A stretch of 64,000 nucleotides of DNA, taken from positions 34,461,544-34,525,543 of the forward strand of contig CM017572.1 in NCBI GenBank assembly GCA_007844125.1, read 5' to 3'. Source of the DNA: Sinonovacula constricta. Taxonomy: Eukaryota; Mollusca; Bivalvia; Cardiida; Solecurtidae. The notes beneath the pieces were generated by a model that saw only the letters and a list, made by a program, of their open reading frames with translations, did no database searches and was not told the origin of the DNA. Made by a program: the position numbers and the translations under genes. The first letter of the stretch is position 1, and every line of letters starts with the position of its first letter. Shown here piece after piece: positions 23,312-35,109 of this stretch.

Positions 23312-26300
23312 ACTATAAATACCCAGTATTATTATTATGTAAACATTTAAAAGTGTTGTTTCATATGTAACTTGTACAATCCGAATATATCTATTTCTTT
23401 TTAGATTCCTTTTGTACAGATAATATTTGTCCACTTCTGTTTGATTTGATTCAGACCATGTTTATATTAGTACACACATAATACCTTTCAAAGCATTGAC
23501 TATTGGTTATTTGTTTCTTTTTCAGTACGGTATTTAACAATATGATTTGCCGGTTGTTTTAACTTTTGCACTATATTTGTCTTATCATTATTTATTGTAC
23601 TTATAATTTATTTAAATATTTTACTGCTGTACGGTGTGTGTACGGTGTTGGTGGAGGGGGATGGCCTCGACTCCCAAATTAATGTACATAAATGTACATA
23701 AAAAGAGATGCGAAATGTGCTGAGAGTAATACAGTAGGAAATCAGTGAGTCAACTAGAAGAAGATGAGAGAGAAAAGTATAATTTGGAATACTTACACAG
23801 AAAAAGAGAGTGACAAGTTGTCGAAAGAGAGATAAATAGTCACGACAAGCAGATATATGTAAAGCGATAAAAAGTTTTAAAATACGTCAAAAAAGAGAAG
23901 TACATTTCAATCACTGTTTGCATACATGTACGCGGTATTGCCTGACACTATTGTAATTGCAACAAAAACTTTTTAAGGTACCGGAACTGTGACTGACATT
24001 GTGGAGATTTATAGTCATCATTGTGGTATATTCAGCGACAACATAAGACAACCATGATATGTAGGAAAACTGTACAGAGCAGTATTCGAGTTTAATGTCT
24101 TATATTACGAAAAAAATAATAATAAGAACAACAAAACGTTATTATGTTACAGTATAGAAATAAATACATTTATCATTAGGCGAAGACACAAAGCATTGTA
24201 AACCGTTTGTTTTGACTGAACATATTCAATGTTAGAGATTCATTCCCTACGTGACGTAATTGGAATTAACGTTTACAATTAGACTGCCGCGACCGTCGTT
24301 GGCGTGCGTTCGGGAAAGCAGGAGAGAATCTGATGTGTGTTATTTATCAGGATTTATATATTATATATAGGTACCTTATTGGAAGTGTAAGTTTGGGGTC
24401 GCTTTTTGGTCAATCTTGTCACTGTTGCTATGAATATATTTCACTATATGCTGTCATAGTAGTGCTCTTTTTGGTTAAGTAAGCATGGCCTTGCTAAGCG
24501 GAGAGACTGTTTGTGAGATAATAAACGCCTGTTTCATTTCAAAATATATTTAGCAAGTGGTAGTGATTCCCTCATTTCATTATGGAAGGGTCATTATTCT
24601 GACTTACTCATTTACCTAATGTTACCTCCCTTCTTGGTGGGTATTTGAGGTTACGCATCAAGGAGTGAAATTGTTCTTTACTCTGTATGAAAGGTAGAAA
24701 TTTTAGAAGCTACCTTAACAATGCTCCGTATACACACGCATAGACACGCACGCACAAACGAGCGTACGCACACACAAATTGCAATAATAAACCAATTTTT
24801 AGTAAAAATGGCAAATCGGAAGAAGAAAGGAAATGAAGTTAAAATAGTAATCGCCGTTCGACAATCTTGCACGGTGTAAACAGTTCCGCCCAAGCTACGC
24901 CAGTCGGTTAATGAATATTTGAATGCATTAGAACTTTGGAGATTATTGCTTACTTCTTTACACCATTAAACAAAAGCTGTTGCATTATTCGTTGTGAAGT
25001 TTGTGATCGTTTTAATGAACGCATAAGACGTTTAATAGAAGAATGCTCTCAGAGTTTTGTGTATTAATTGAAAGTTCAAACAACGTGAGGACAACAGCAA
25101 TATGCCAATAAATCGTAAGAAAAAAGGTGTTAAAACAAATTGTCGACACGTCAAGAACTGAATTTCGGTTTTTATTGTTGTTTCGAGTCCTTTTTTTCCA
25201 CTTGCAGGAGATACCAGTTTGTACTGCCCTATCTATGAAGAAATTATATAAACATGAGGTTTACGATGCTAATTGTTAGAATTATTCATAAATAACTATA
25301 CTTTATATACATTTAATTATTGTCTTACGGACTTGAGATATAGTCCGGCAGATGGAGCCTCTACATCGATTTCAGCATTAACATTGATTCTGTGATCGAC
25401 AAAGAAGAACATATTCGTGCGATATTATTGAATTTAGCACGCCCCGTCCCCAACCCGACACATCAAAAGCCAAGCTACGCTCCAGCATTGTAGTAACATA
25501 TCAAATAATGTAGTGTGCCGAACATATATCAAAATAAGCTTGTGTTATCCTTCGAAATTGCACACATTGATCATAAAGTAGTATGCCGAACACAGGTTAT
25601 CGCGTACATGTATACAAACAGTTGTACACATTTCATACGTCACGCGACAAAATATGACGTCATCAATATTTGGAAAAAAAAAACAACAAGTTGAGCGTTC
25701 ATGAAATCAGCCAAAGTGAGATGGATTCTGTGCGGTCTTGAGGAAAATTGTATAAATTTGAATATTTTTATAATACTTTTGAATATCTGCCTTTTTAAAT
25801 TGCTTATATATGCTTATATATAGTAAAAATACTATTCCCAAACGATGGCTGTGTTTTAGATCTCTGGTTATTGTAAATGGTTAGGTCTAGACACAATGCA
25901 TTTTACACATTTACTGTAAGTTTACTTAATTTGTTACTAATTCAAAAAGCAAGACGTAATTAGATTAAACTCGATGTTAAATGTTGATTGTCTTTTATTT
26001 TATTTATTGCAAAACGTTTAACGTGTTCAGATAAATGACCATGATTTTTACATTTCCACATTTTCAGACACAAATGGCGACTTTCCACCGTACTCAAACT
26101 CAACCGAGCCAGGAGGACAGCGTGTGTAGCAAGTGTACAGATTTGTATATTCGGGTGGTTATTGAGTTGTATTTTTCCTGTATTTAGACCAGGCAATAGC
26201 AAGCGAATTGAAAAGTGCCATTTTACTAGCATTTGTTTACAATGTCATTTTAATGTTAACCTGCTTTGCATGTTTATATTTTCAGGTTGTTGTGTGGATG

Positions 26301-26640
26301 ATATTCTGTCAGCCATGTTTACTCCACCATAAACAAACTGATCGAACGTTTGCCATGACATAAAGGCCTGTATTCACCAAGCATTTCTTAACGCAAGTCA
26401 CTACTTGAGTCCAAGTCACTATTTTATACCAAGAAAACTTAGCTTTTGTATGTAGTTAAATTGTGAGTTTAAGCTCCAAATATCAAAGTTAAATTGTCAT
26501 GCAACATTTCATACTTATAGCTGAATATACGCTGACGATATTGTGAATTAAAGTCCATGACTTTATCAAGTGTTACTAAGAATGGTTGGTCTATACGGGC
26601 CAAAGACTTTATTAATGTTCTGTTTCCACTCCCTCTATTT
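23312..26640. other. AT-rich intron sequence
   Basis: No exon with convincing splice sites and no coherent frame was found. Small features: a GTACGGTGTGTGTACGGTG doublet near 23630, a simple CGCACGCACAAACG-type tract near 24735-24775, and a palindromic CRE-like TGACGTCA at 25655-25662. Confidence 0.4.
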
Positions 26641-26644
26641 TCAG

Positions 26645-26700
26645 GTTGCATCATTTACTACTATGAACGTTGACGTGTATTTTGTCACCAACACAATCTG
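26645..26700 (+). pseudogene. Possible degenerate duplicate of the second exon's start
   Basis: A pyrimidine tract with TTTTCAG ending at 26644 is followed by GTTGCATCATTT..., which reads VASFTTMNVDVYFVTNT in the same phase as the true exon 101 bp downstream (VAFGSTQVHVYNTV). The shared V-A-(x)n-T-x-x-V-x-V-Y spacing suggests a tandem copy of the exon start that has decayed, or an alternative acceptor. No donor follows it, so it is unlikely to be a spliced exon on its own. Confidence 0.35.
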
Positions 26701-26745
26701 TACATTTACAATGTTTTACTCTGGTCTACATTTCTGTATTTCCAG

Positions 26746-27315
26746 GTTGCCTTTGGTTCTACCCAAGTCCACGTGTACAACACCGTCAGTCTGACCAGGA
26801 CACGAACCGTCGAGTTGGGACATGAGACCGGCTGGATCGCTTGTCATGGCGGACTGCTGTACTGTGCTGGGTGGTATGGTACCATCTTGTATGTACACGA
26901 CGTGAGGAGTGGCAGGAAGCTGAGGGAGATCTCCAAGGACACCGACGGCCGGGAACTGTTCTCTAGCATCCGACACATCGCCGTGAACAGTTCCGGCGAC
27001 CGACTCTATGTGGCTGACGGGAGAGGTCTTGTATGTGTCGGCACGGACGGGAGGCAGATATTCTGTCTCTCCAATCAGGATCTCGGACTGTCTCATGCCT
27101 CGGGTGTGACCACTGACCATCACGGTCACGTGTTTGTGTGTGGGGCGGACTCACACAACGTAGTCAAGGTGACCGAGGATGGTCACGTGGTAGGTCAGAT
27201 AGTGTCCAAGAAAGATGGAATCCCGTGGCCACTCTGCCTCAGTTATGATGTGAGCAGGAGTTCCTTGTATGTCGTTGGGATCAGTGATCAGCTTCTGATG
27301 GTGGAATGGAAGTAA
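26746..27315 (+). CDS. TRIM-like / NHL-type protein, terminal coding exon (beta-propeller)
   Basis: Starts after TGTATTTCCAG (ends 26745) and encodes 189 residues to TAA at 27313-27315. Repeated blade-like strings are visible: LLYCAGWYGTILYVHDVRSG, IRHIAVNSSGDRLYVADGRG, GVTTDHHGHVFVCGADSHN with VVKVTEDGHV, and LSYDVSRSSLYVVGISDQ. This is the NHL/WD-like six-bladed propeller pattern found at the C-terminus of TRIM2/3/71-type proteins and their mollusc relatives, where it binds protein or RNA partners. It continues the exon 1261-2161 in phase 0. The exon is distinctly richer in G+C than the intron around it. The specific substrate cannot be told from sequence. Confidence 0.88.
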   Translation, partial: VAFGSTQVHVYNTVSLTRTRTVELGHETGWIACHGGLLYCAGWYGTILYVHDVRSGRKLREISKDTDGRELFSSIRHIAVNSSGDRLYVADGRGLVCVGTDGRQIFCLSNQDLGLSHASGVTTDHHGHVFVCGADSHNVVKVTEDGHVVGQIVSKKDGIPWPLCLSYDVSRSSLYVVGISDQLLMVEWK

Positions 27316-27600
27316 AGTTTATATTAATTATTGCCGGACATTTTGTTTTCCATTTGTGTTTCTCATTTTGTTGCTGATTGTGACAGTTTGTGAATTAGTG
27401 ACTCGTTATAAAAGTGGAATTAAATCAACATTTTAGTAAAACAATCTTCCATCGACATTTTGTTTAGAAATAAAATGAAATTAAAACGTGTGTTTAAAAC
27501 TCTGTTCTTCTGTAAATGTTACAGATAAGTATGTAGTTGATGTATTGTTGTATTTCCATTAAATATTTTGTACAAACGTTCCTATAATTAAAGTTTATTT
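27316..27600 (+). other. 3' UTR of the TRIM-like gene with polyadenylation signals
   Basis: AT-rich sequence after the stop. AATAAA lies at 27469-27474 and ATTAAA at 27587-27592, either of which could direct cleavage. The actual site is not visible. Confidence 0.6.
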
Positions 27601-30530
27601 CAATTCATTTTTATGTTTTCATCTCAGTTCGCCATGTTTGTATATTTTACATCAGCATAAAAACAATTACGTCATTAATATGACGTCATCACACGCGGAT
27701 AATACGTTTTCCCGCAAAATCAACCAAAAGACGCGACGTCTTCAATACATTACTGCAATGTTGAATTATTTTGCAACAATGTCAGATTTCTTCAGATTTT
27801 AATGAATTTTAAAACATTTCATACTGCTATTCGTATTTTGGTTTAATACATCATTCGTGTAGCGGTATATACATAAATGCAATAAAATCCGGCCGTTGTT
27901 ATATAAACAGTCGTCAATCGATTTTCATTGTTATTATGTTTAAACAATTGTAGCCGTGACCAGCTATCTAGTTAGTTTAAAATGTTTATAGTATATAAAC
28001 CTTACAAAATATGAATATTTCGAGATGTGTGGTTCAGTTAAAAAAATTGCGCATTTGCAACAAATCAAATGTCAGTGATCATGTTGTACAATTAAGAACC
28101 AAATAGATCTGTGACAAATTAAAGAAAATAAATTTATTGTTCAACGCTTCTAAAGAGATGGGACGAGTTTATATTCAAACCGAAATTGATCATGAATTCA
28201 GTTATGTAAATAACGATTTGATATTGCATGAAAAATTGACTAGGGCAATTTATATACGCGGAATTGTGTATAAAACGATAAAAAATCAGTTTTTGCAAAT
28301 AAAAATATTGATTTGTCTTCATAGGGTGATCGTAGGTGCGTTTTCCAAAAGATCTCGGGCAAAACAATTCAATACTGTTGCATTTAAATACTAGTAACAT
28401 TTAATAACAATATAATTTGCAAAAAGTACATGTTTGTATTGTCTCTGGTAACTGTTGATCCCATAATCGTTGTCTATGCAGGAACCTCTGCGTATATGTA
28501 ACAATACCGGTTTACCTGTCATTCCATATCCTAAATTGTGCTTGATTCCAAGAGCGGATCTAGGATTTTACCCCGAGCGGGAGTGAACTTTCTTCAAATG
28601 TTTAAACGGCTTCACTGCATCATTGTGGATTTAGTTACACGCCATTGCCATATATTACGTATAGAAGACATTGAATGACCCTTAGATACCATTAATGATG
28701 TATTTGAAGGTTGCTTTGAACACATTTGCTGTTAGGGTGCTCCGGGACAGGCTACCTTGTAAAAACAATTTCTGGAATGCCGGATATGTGGTCTGACGCA
28801 AATCGGGATCACATCCGATAAAATTTCACCAGCCGTTAAAAGTAAATTGATGTAATATATTTGTTAGATCTATTCGTATCCCCCACCCCCAATCCGATCC
28901 TGGATTAGAAATATTGATAAAATTACCAAAAAAGATATTGCACCTTGTTATTTAGTTTGTCAGTTATCTATTCTATGAACAAATGTGTCACAGAAGATGT
29001 ATTCATAATTGATAATTGTTATATTGCATGTATTGGTTTTTTTTAAGAACAGAACGTGTTTAAAGCGGCATGGACATTGTTTAACATACATTGTATATGT
29101 ACATGATTCGTACTACATGTTGTTTTTGTTGTTCTTTTTTTAATATTCCGTCACTGTCAAGCCAGATGTACACGTTTAAGATCAATGATTGTTCAGTTTA
29201 TGCAAGAAGTATAAACATGATAAGTATTTGAGAAAATGCTGTTTAAATGTATACTAGTTAGATTAGGTTTCCTGTATGTAATTAAGTTTGAAGAAATCTA
29301 TTAGTGTTTGCTTTGCTTAAACTAATTACAATCAAATCTGATGTTGACTATACACAAATAAATGACTCTTTTCTTGAATTACGACCAAAAGGCTTTTAAC
29401 AAATAAGAATAAACATGTTCGGTTGCATACATTTGCTATTAGAATGCCGCATACCATCGTCGGCAACCACAGTACTTTCTTCCGTTACACTCCGTACATA
29501 ACGCAGCATAGCGGAGTAATGTAACGAGGATAACCAACGATGGCCGCATACGTGAATCGGGGTCCAATTGTGATACGTTTTCCATAGATATGATGTATGA
29601 AGTTTGGGCGAAAACTCAAGAGAAGCGTTATTTATCTGTGGTACCAATGGTTCTTATTTGAATTATTAATTGTTGTTAGGATATAGCTTAAACTAGTAAA
29701 TGTTTGAGTTGATTGGTACATCGAATAGACTATAATAATAGCTGTACTTGTGTATATGATTTCGAATGTAAAACTTGTGTTTGATAGAGATACCAATATA
29801 TATTTGCGTTTGTTTAGTTTTCTTTTCTTAAAGTAGCTAATCTAATATCTCTATGTCTGTATATAGATAATAAACTATTTAATGTATGCTTTTGGTCATT
29901 TTGTCAGTGAAAGTCCCATAACCTCAAAACCAGAAAAACTATCAGTTAACTTTAACTAACCCTAACGATATTTTCCAAACACTAAATACTGCTAGGGAAA
30001 AAAAAAACAGTATTTTAAATATTAATTTAAATAACATTACTGATATAAATGACAACACAATGTAAAGGCTAAAACTATAATAGGCACACTATAATAACAA
30101 TTTATATAATATCTATTATCTAAATATTTCGAAAATTATCAAATCCCGCGTTAATAAGAGCGAGATTTACAGGGTCGGGGTTACCACCCCCATGTTTATA
30201 TGAGTTTGCTTACTTTATAGGTATTTTACATTAATGTAAGTGTTAACTAGAGAAACCGGTGTTATATTTATTTAATTTCATGTATTTTCCCCCTTGATGG
30301 ATACAAATATACATACAGAAAAGATATAGTCATAAACACCACTGCAGGAAAACAAGGCGTAAGGTCAACGCTTCGTTTGATATTTCTTTTACAAATCTGT
30401 ATTTTTTATCCATTATGAATCTTTAATCATTTTTCGATTACTATCTTTTTACCTTTTTACTTAGATATCGTTTTTTTTTCTTAATTTAACGCATCGATCA
30501 ATCATGGGCATGATAGTCGCGTCCAGATAT
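27600..30530. other. Intergenic AT-rich stretch, nothing recognised
   Basis: Several short open frames exist on both strands (for example 28137-28394 and 29396-29647), but none resembles a known protein or has splice or start context. Small features: a palindromic TGACGTCA at 27681-27688 and an imperfect hairpin at 29484-29525. Confidence 0.4.
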
Positions 30531-31245
30531 GTTAGGTGGAGGAAGACATAAATCTGCGCCATTTTGGCCCCCGGGAGCTGAAAATTGGCACAGACCTAGG
30601 GCCCATGTGGAACAACCTGACACGAAAAACTGTTTTGGACTAGGACTTCCGGATCCGGTCCTAGAGGCCGCCCACGTGTCTACAGGAATGCTATGTTAGG
30701 GTCCCGCATAGGGCCTAAATCTTCGCCATTTTGGCCACCGGGAGCTGAAACTTGGCACGAACCTCGAGCCTATGTGGCACAACCTGGCACCGAAAACCGT
30801 TTAGAACTAGGACTTCTGGTTCCGGTCGTAGAGGCCGCACACGCGTCTATAGGAATGCTATGTTAGGATTCCGCATAGGGCCTAAATTTGCGTTATTTTT
30901 TGGCCGCCGGGAGCTGAAACTTGGCACAGACCTAGGGTCCATGTTGCACAACCTGGCACGAAAAAAGTGTTTTGGACTAGGACTTCCGGTTCCGGTCATA
31001 GAAGCCGCCCACGCGTCTATAGGGATGCTATGTTAGGGTCCAGCATAGGGCCTAAAGTCTGCGCCATTTTGGCCCCTTTTTTGGCCCCTGGGAGCTGAAA
31101 CTTGGTTTGATCCTAGGGCCCATGTGGCACAACCTGGCATCGAAAACCGTTGCAGCCTAGGCCTTCTGGTTCCGTCCCAGAGGCCGCCCTCGCGTCCATA
31201 GGAATGCTATGTTAAGGTTCCGCATAGGGCCTAAATTTGCGTCTT
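30530..31245. repeat. GC-rich tandem repeat, about 170-bp unit, about 4 copies
   Basis: Units share GCCATTTTGGCC, GGGAGCTGAAACTTGGCAC, ACTAGGACTTCCGGTTCCGG and GCATAGGGCCTAAAT. The GGAATGCTATGTTAGG-type marker recurs near 30685, 30852, 31022 and 31201, so the period is 167-179 bp. Much richer in G+C and CpG than the flanks. The last unit breaks off inside its CCTAAATTTGCG and passes straight into the 31-bp array. The open frame at 30752-31036 is an artefact of the repeat. Confidence 0.9.
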
Positions 31246-33450
31246 GGCAGCAATGCCTATGGCATAATAACGTAATTGCAGCAATGAATAGGCATAATAA
31301 CGTCATGGCAGCGATGTGTATAGGATAATAACATCATGGCAGCAATGTATATGGCATGGAAACGTCATGGCAGCAATGTATATGCCATAATGATGTCATG
31401 GCAGCAATGGGTGTGGCATAAAAAATTCATGGCAGTAATGTGTATGGCATCATTGCATCAATGAATAGGGCATAACGTCATGACAGCAAAGTGTAGGGCA
31501 TAATAACATCAAGACAGCAATGTATAGGGCATAATAACGTCATGACAGCAATGTAAAGGGCATAATAATTCATTACAGCGATGTTTATGGCATAAAACGT
31601 CATGGTAGCAATGTATTTGGCATAATAACATGACAGCAATGTAAAGGGCATAATAACGTCATGGCAGCAATGTGTATGCCATAATAACGTCAAGACAGCA
31701 TTGTCTATGGCATAATAACGTCATGGCATCATTGTATAGGGCATAATAACGTCATGGCAACAATGTACAGGGCATAATAACGTCATGGCAGTAATGTGTA
31801 TAGCACAATACCGTCATGGCAGCAATGTGTATAGCATAATAACGTCATGTCAGCAATGTGTATGTCATAATAATTTCATGGCAGCAATGTATAGGGCATA
31901 ATAACGTCATGGCAGTAATGTGTATAGCATAATACCGTCAATGCAGCAATGTATAGGGCATAAAAAACGTCATGGCAGCAATAGGCATAATAACGTCATA
32001 GCAGTAATGTGTATAGCATAATACCGTCATTGCAGCAATTTGTATGGCATAGCAACGTCATGGCAGCAATGTAAAGGGGACAACAACGTTATGGAAGCAA
32101 TGTATAGGGCATAATACCGTCAGGACAGCAATGTATAGGACATAATACCGTCAGAACAGCAATGTATAGGGCATAATACCGTCAGTACAGCAATGTATAG
32201 GGCATAATACAGACATGACAGCAATGTATAGGGCATAATACCGTCAGTACAGCAATGTATAGGACATAATACCGTCAGTACAGCAATATATAGGACATAA
32301 TACCGTCAGTACAGCAATGTATAGGGCATAATACCGTCAGTACAGCAATGTATAGGGCATAATACCGACATGACAGCAATGTATAGGGCATAATACCGAC
32401 ATGACAGCAATGTATAGGACATAATAACGTCATGACAGCAATGTATGGGGCATAATAACGTCAGGACAGCAATGTATAGGGCATAATAACGTCATGACAG
32501 CAATGTATAGGGCATAATACCGTCAGGACAGCAATGTATAGGGCATAATAACGACATGACAGCAATGTATAGGGCATAATACCGACATGACAGCAATGTA
32601 TAGGACATAATAACGTCATGACAGCAATGTATGGGGCATAATACCGTCAGGACAGCAATGTATAGGGCATAATACCGTCAGTACAGCAATGTATAGGGCA
32701 TAATACCGTCAGGACAGCAATGTATAGGGCATAATACCGTCAGGACAGCAATGTATAGGGCATAATAACGACATGACAGCAATGTATAGGGCATAATACC
32801 GACATGACAGCAATGTATAGGACATAATAACGACATGACAGCAATGTATAGGGCATAATACCGTCAGGACAGCAATGTATAGGGCATAATAACGACATGA
32901 CAGCAATGTATAGGGCATAATACCGACATGACAGCAATGTATAGGACATAATAACGTCATGACAGCAATGTATGGGGCATAATACCGTCAGGACAGCAAT
33001 GTATAGGGCATAATAACGTCATGACAGCAATGTATAGGGCATAATACCGTCAGGACAGCAATGTATAGGGCATAATAACGTTATGACAGCAATGTATAGG
33101 ACATAATACCGACATGACAGCAATGTATAGGACATAATAACGTTATGACAGCAATGTATAGGACATATATACGTCATGACAGCAATGTATAGGACATAAT
33201 AACGTCATGACACAAATGCATTGGACATAATAACATCAGGACAGCAATGTATAGTGCATAATAACGTCATGACAGCAATGTATAGGGCATAATAACGTCA
33301 TGACAGCAATGTATAGGACATAATAACGCCATTACAGCTATGTATAGGACATAATAACGTCATGACAACTATGTATAGGGCATAATAACGTCATGACAGC
33401 AATGTATAGGACATTATAACTCCATGGCAGGAATGTATAAGGCATAATAA
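31245..33450. repeat. 31-bp minisatellite, about 70 copies
   Basis: Contiguous copies of GACAGCAATGTATAGGGC plus ATAATAACGTCAT. AATGTATAGG at 32161 and 32192 gives the 31-bp period. The 5' third is more diverged (GGCAGCAATGTGTATGGC versions); the middle (32100-33100) is most uniform, alternating ACGTCATGA and CCGTCAGGA forms. Because 31 is not a multiple of 3, all frames cycle through the same residues, which explains the repetitive - strand open frames. No spacers, so not a CRISPR array. Confidence 0.96.
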
Positions 33451-34828
33451 CTGTTAGGGACAACCAGTACACATCTATGAGTAACACCATAAAATTAAGT
33501 AATTAAGGTTGAAGTCTACATTTCAATCACCACTTAACTAGGACAATGATGGTGCTGCTGCTGATGATGATGATTTTTTTTTTTTTTTCAGACAGAGGTG
33601 TAGAATCTTGTTCATTGTGTTAATGATGCCATGAAGATGACGAAGCTACAAATGATCAACCTTGTGAAGGACAAAGATTCCGATGATGGTAATAGTTTCT
33701 TTGCATAATGTTGGAACAAAATAATAGACTACTGGGAACAATGAACACCAGTAAGAATTCTACACAGCCATTTCAAGGCCAATATATGCAATCCCCACCG
33801 TACCAAGGTACAAGGCAATGCAGACCTAGCCAGCTGCCGAACACCCCCTTCAACCATAACTGAGATTTAAACTTACCACCCCCATAGGCCGTCTCTATTA
33901 TGGAGGACTAACAAGTATAAAAAACAAAACTCGACAATATTGAACGTATAGTTAAATCAGTTGAACATGAAAAAGGCATGGAAAAACAGGGAAATGATTT
34001 TAAACATAAGCGTCAACGACGTAGAAGGTACAAACTCATTTCTACGTGTTACAATATCTTACCTCTGTTTTGGGAACTCCGGGCATAATTTCTGTATAAA
34101 TGCATCCTTAGGTGTAAGTACAGTTGATTTTATGCACTTCTTCGATTATAAGACTGTGCAAATAGTGGAAAAACGCTCTGAAAAGTAATTCTTTCCAAAT
34201 CTATATAAAACACGATCGGGTTTTCTGCTGTAAACAGATATCTACGCCAAAGCGGATAATTCGGATTAGGATATACAGTAATCTCAAAAGTAAGGGGTCA
34301 CGTGGTTTTGTTAGTTTAAATATGGCTAACAATGCATCGTGGCTAAGATAGGAAATATATTACTGTAATAACGAGTGGGGTGCCATGCTTCACTTTTCAC
34401 ACAGATGTAGGACACAAAATTACATTTTTAAAATATCAGTGCAAAACAATGTTGATTGTTTGAGAGAAATGCATGTGTCCAAACTGTATATATTACCTAT
34501 AAAAGGGTCATTTAATCATTTAATTATATTTTTATAAATGAAAAACACTTATCAAAGAAGCCCCAAATAATAAATTGACTCTATTCGGGCAGAAAAGTGG
34601 CAGTTTAGTTACCCGCTTCAAGTGCGGACTCTGCAGATGACAGTCAAAGCAATAAAATGTTACTTTTCAAGAATATTTAATAGATTAGTTGTACAAAACC
34701 TAGTTTGTTAAAGAAATATTACATTGTAAACTATACATGTACTATAGAGAGGGACATGTATAATAAACAATAAGACAGAATGGTTGAGCCACAAGTTCAG
34801 CTCTCCACACTGAAGCCTGGCCATTGAA
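33450..34828. other. Intergenic sequence with degenerate dispersed repeats
   Basis: Contains AGTCTACATTTCAATCACCA (33513-33532), which recurs with one change at 36735. A run of short motifs (CATAATTTCTGTA, ACGCCAAAGCGGATAATTC, CACGTGGTT) at 34080-34310 recurs in the same order at 38190-38530. The 75-residue open frame at 33961-34188 lies within this repeat-like DNA, so I do not call it a gene. Confidence 0.4.
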
Positions 34829-34835
34829 CGAGAGA

Positions 34836-34889
<54 letters not shown>
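34829..34889. repeat. (GA)n microsatellite
   Basis: An uninterrupted GA run apart from one T (GAGATAGAGA), followed by GTCAATCATGATTA. Confidence 0.97.
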
Positions 34890-34890
<1 letters not shown>

Positions 34891-34942
34891 CAATCATGAT
34901 TAATAGACATAGGGCTGCTAAAAATTGGCGATGAGGAAGAAG

Positions 34943-35029
34943 AGGAGAAGAGAGGGAGAGAGAGACAGACAGACAAACAGACAGAGTGCGCGAGAGAGAG
35001 ACAGAGAGACACAGAGAGAGAGAGAGACA

Positions 35030-35079
<50 letters not shown>

Positions 35080-35102
35080 GAGAGACAGAGAGAGAGAGAG
35101 AG
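34943..35102. repeat. (GA)n/(GACA)n compound microsatellite
   Basis: Purine-rich tract of GAGA with interspersed GACA and a GCGCGAGA interruption, followed by TCTATCATGATC. The long open frames here on both strands (poly Arg/Glu on the + strand, poly Leu/Ser on the - strand) are low-complexity artefacts. Confidence 0.97.
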
Positions 35103-35109
35103 ATCTATC

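Larger units (their letters stand above)
2162..26745 (+). other. 24.6 kb intron of the TRIM-like gene
   Basis: Bounded by the donor AGCT|GTAAGT at 2162 and the acceptor TGTATTTCCAG ending at 26745. Both sides are phase 0, and the joined protein (...GPQEVA + VAFGSTQVHVY...) reads as a continuous propeller. The intron carries a SINE, a 12.8 kb satellite, an LTR-like pair, a LINE tail and bivalve-type repeats, all listed separately. The parts not listed (15540-16385, 16940-18530, 20793-20874, 21186-21690, 21800-22110 and 23312-26280) are AT-rich, and I recognise no gene in them. There are short GC-rich patches at 17571-17800 and a G-run at 17983-18004. Confidence 0.8.

Noticed and set aside
31478..32960. 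Long - strand open frames (MPYTLLSCRYYALYIAV-type repeats)
   Set aside because: They arise from the 31-bp unit being read in all frames in turn, and no stop happens to occur. No start context or known protein.
33592..33688. Possible exon after a T-run and CAG with MKMTKLQMINLVKDKDSDD and a GTAATAG donor
   Set aside because: Short, no recognisable domain, no neighbouring exon found; splice sites alone are not enough.
33961..34188. 75-residue + strand open frame
   Set aside because: Lies in degenerate dispersed-repeat DNA that is partly repeated at 38.2-38.5 kb.
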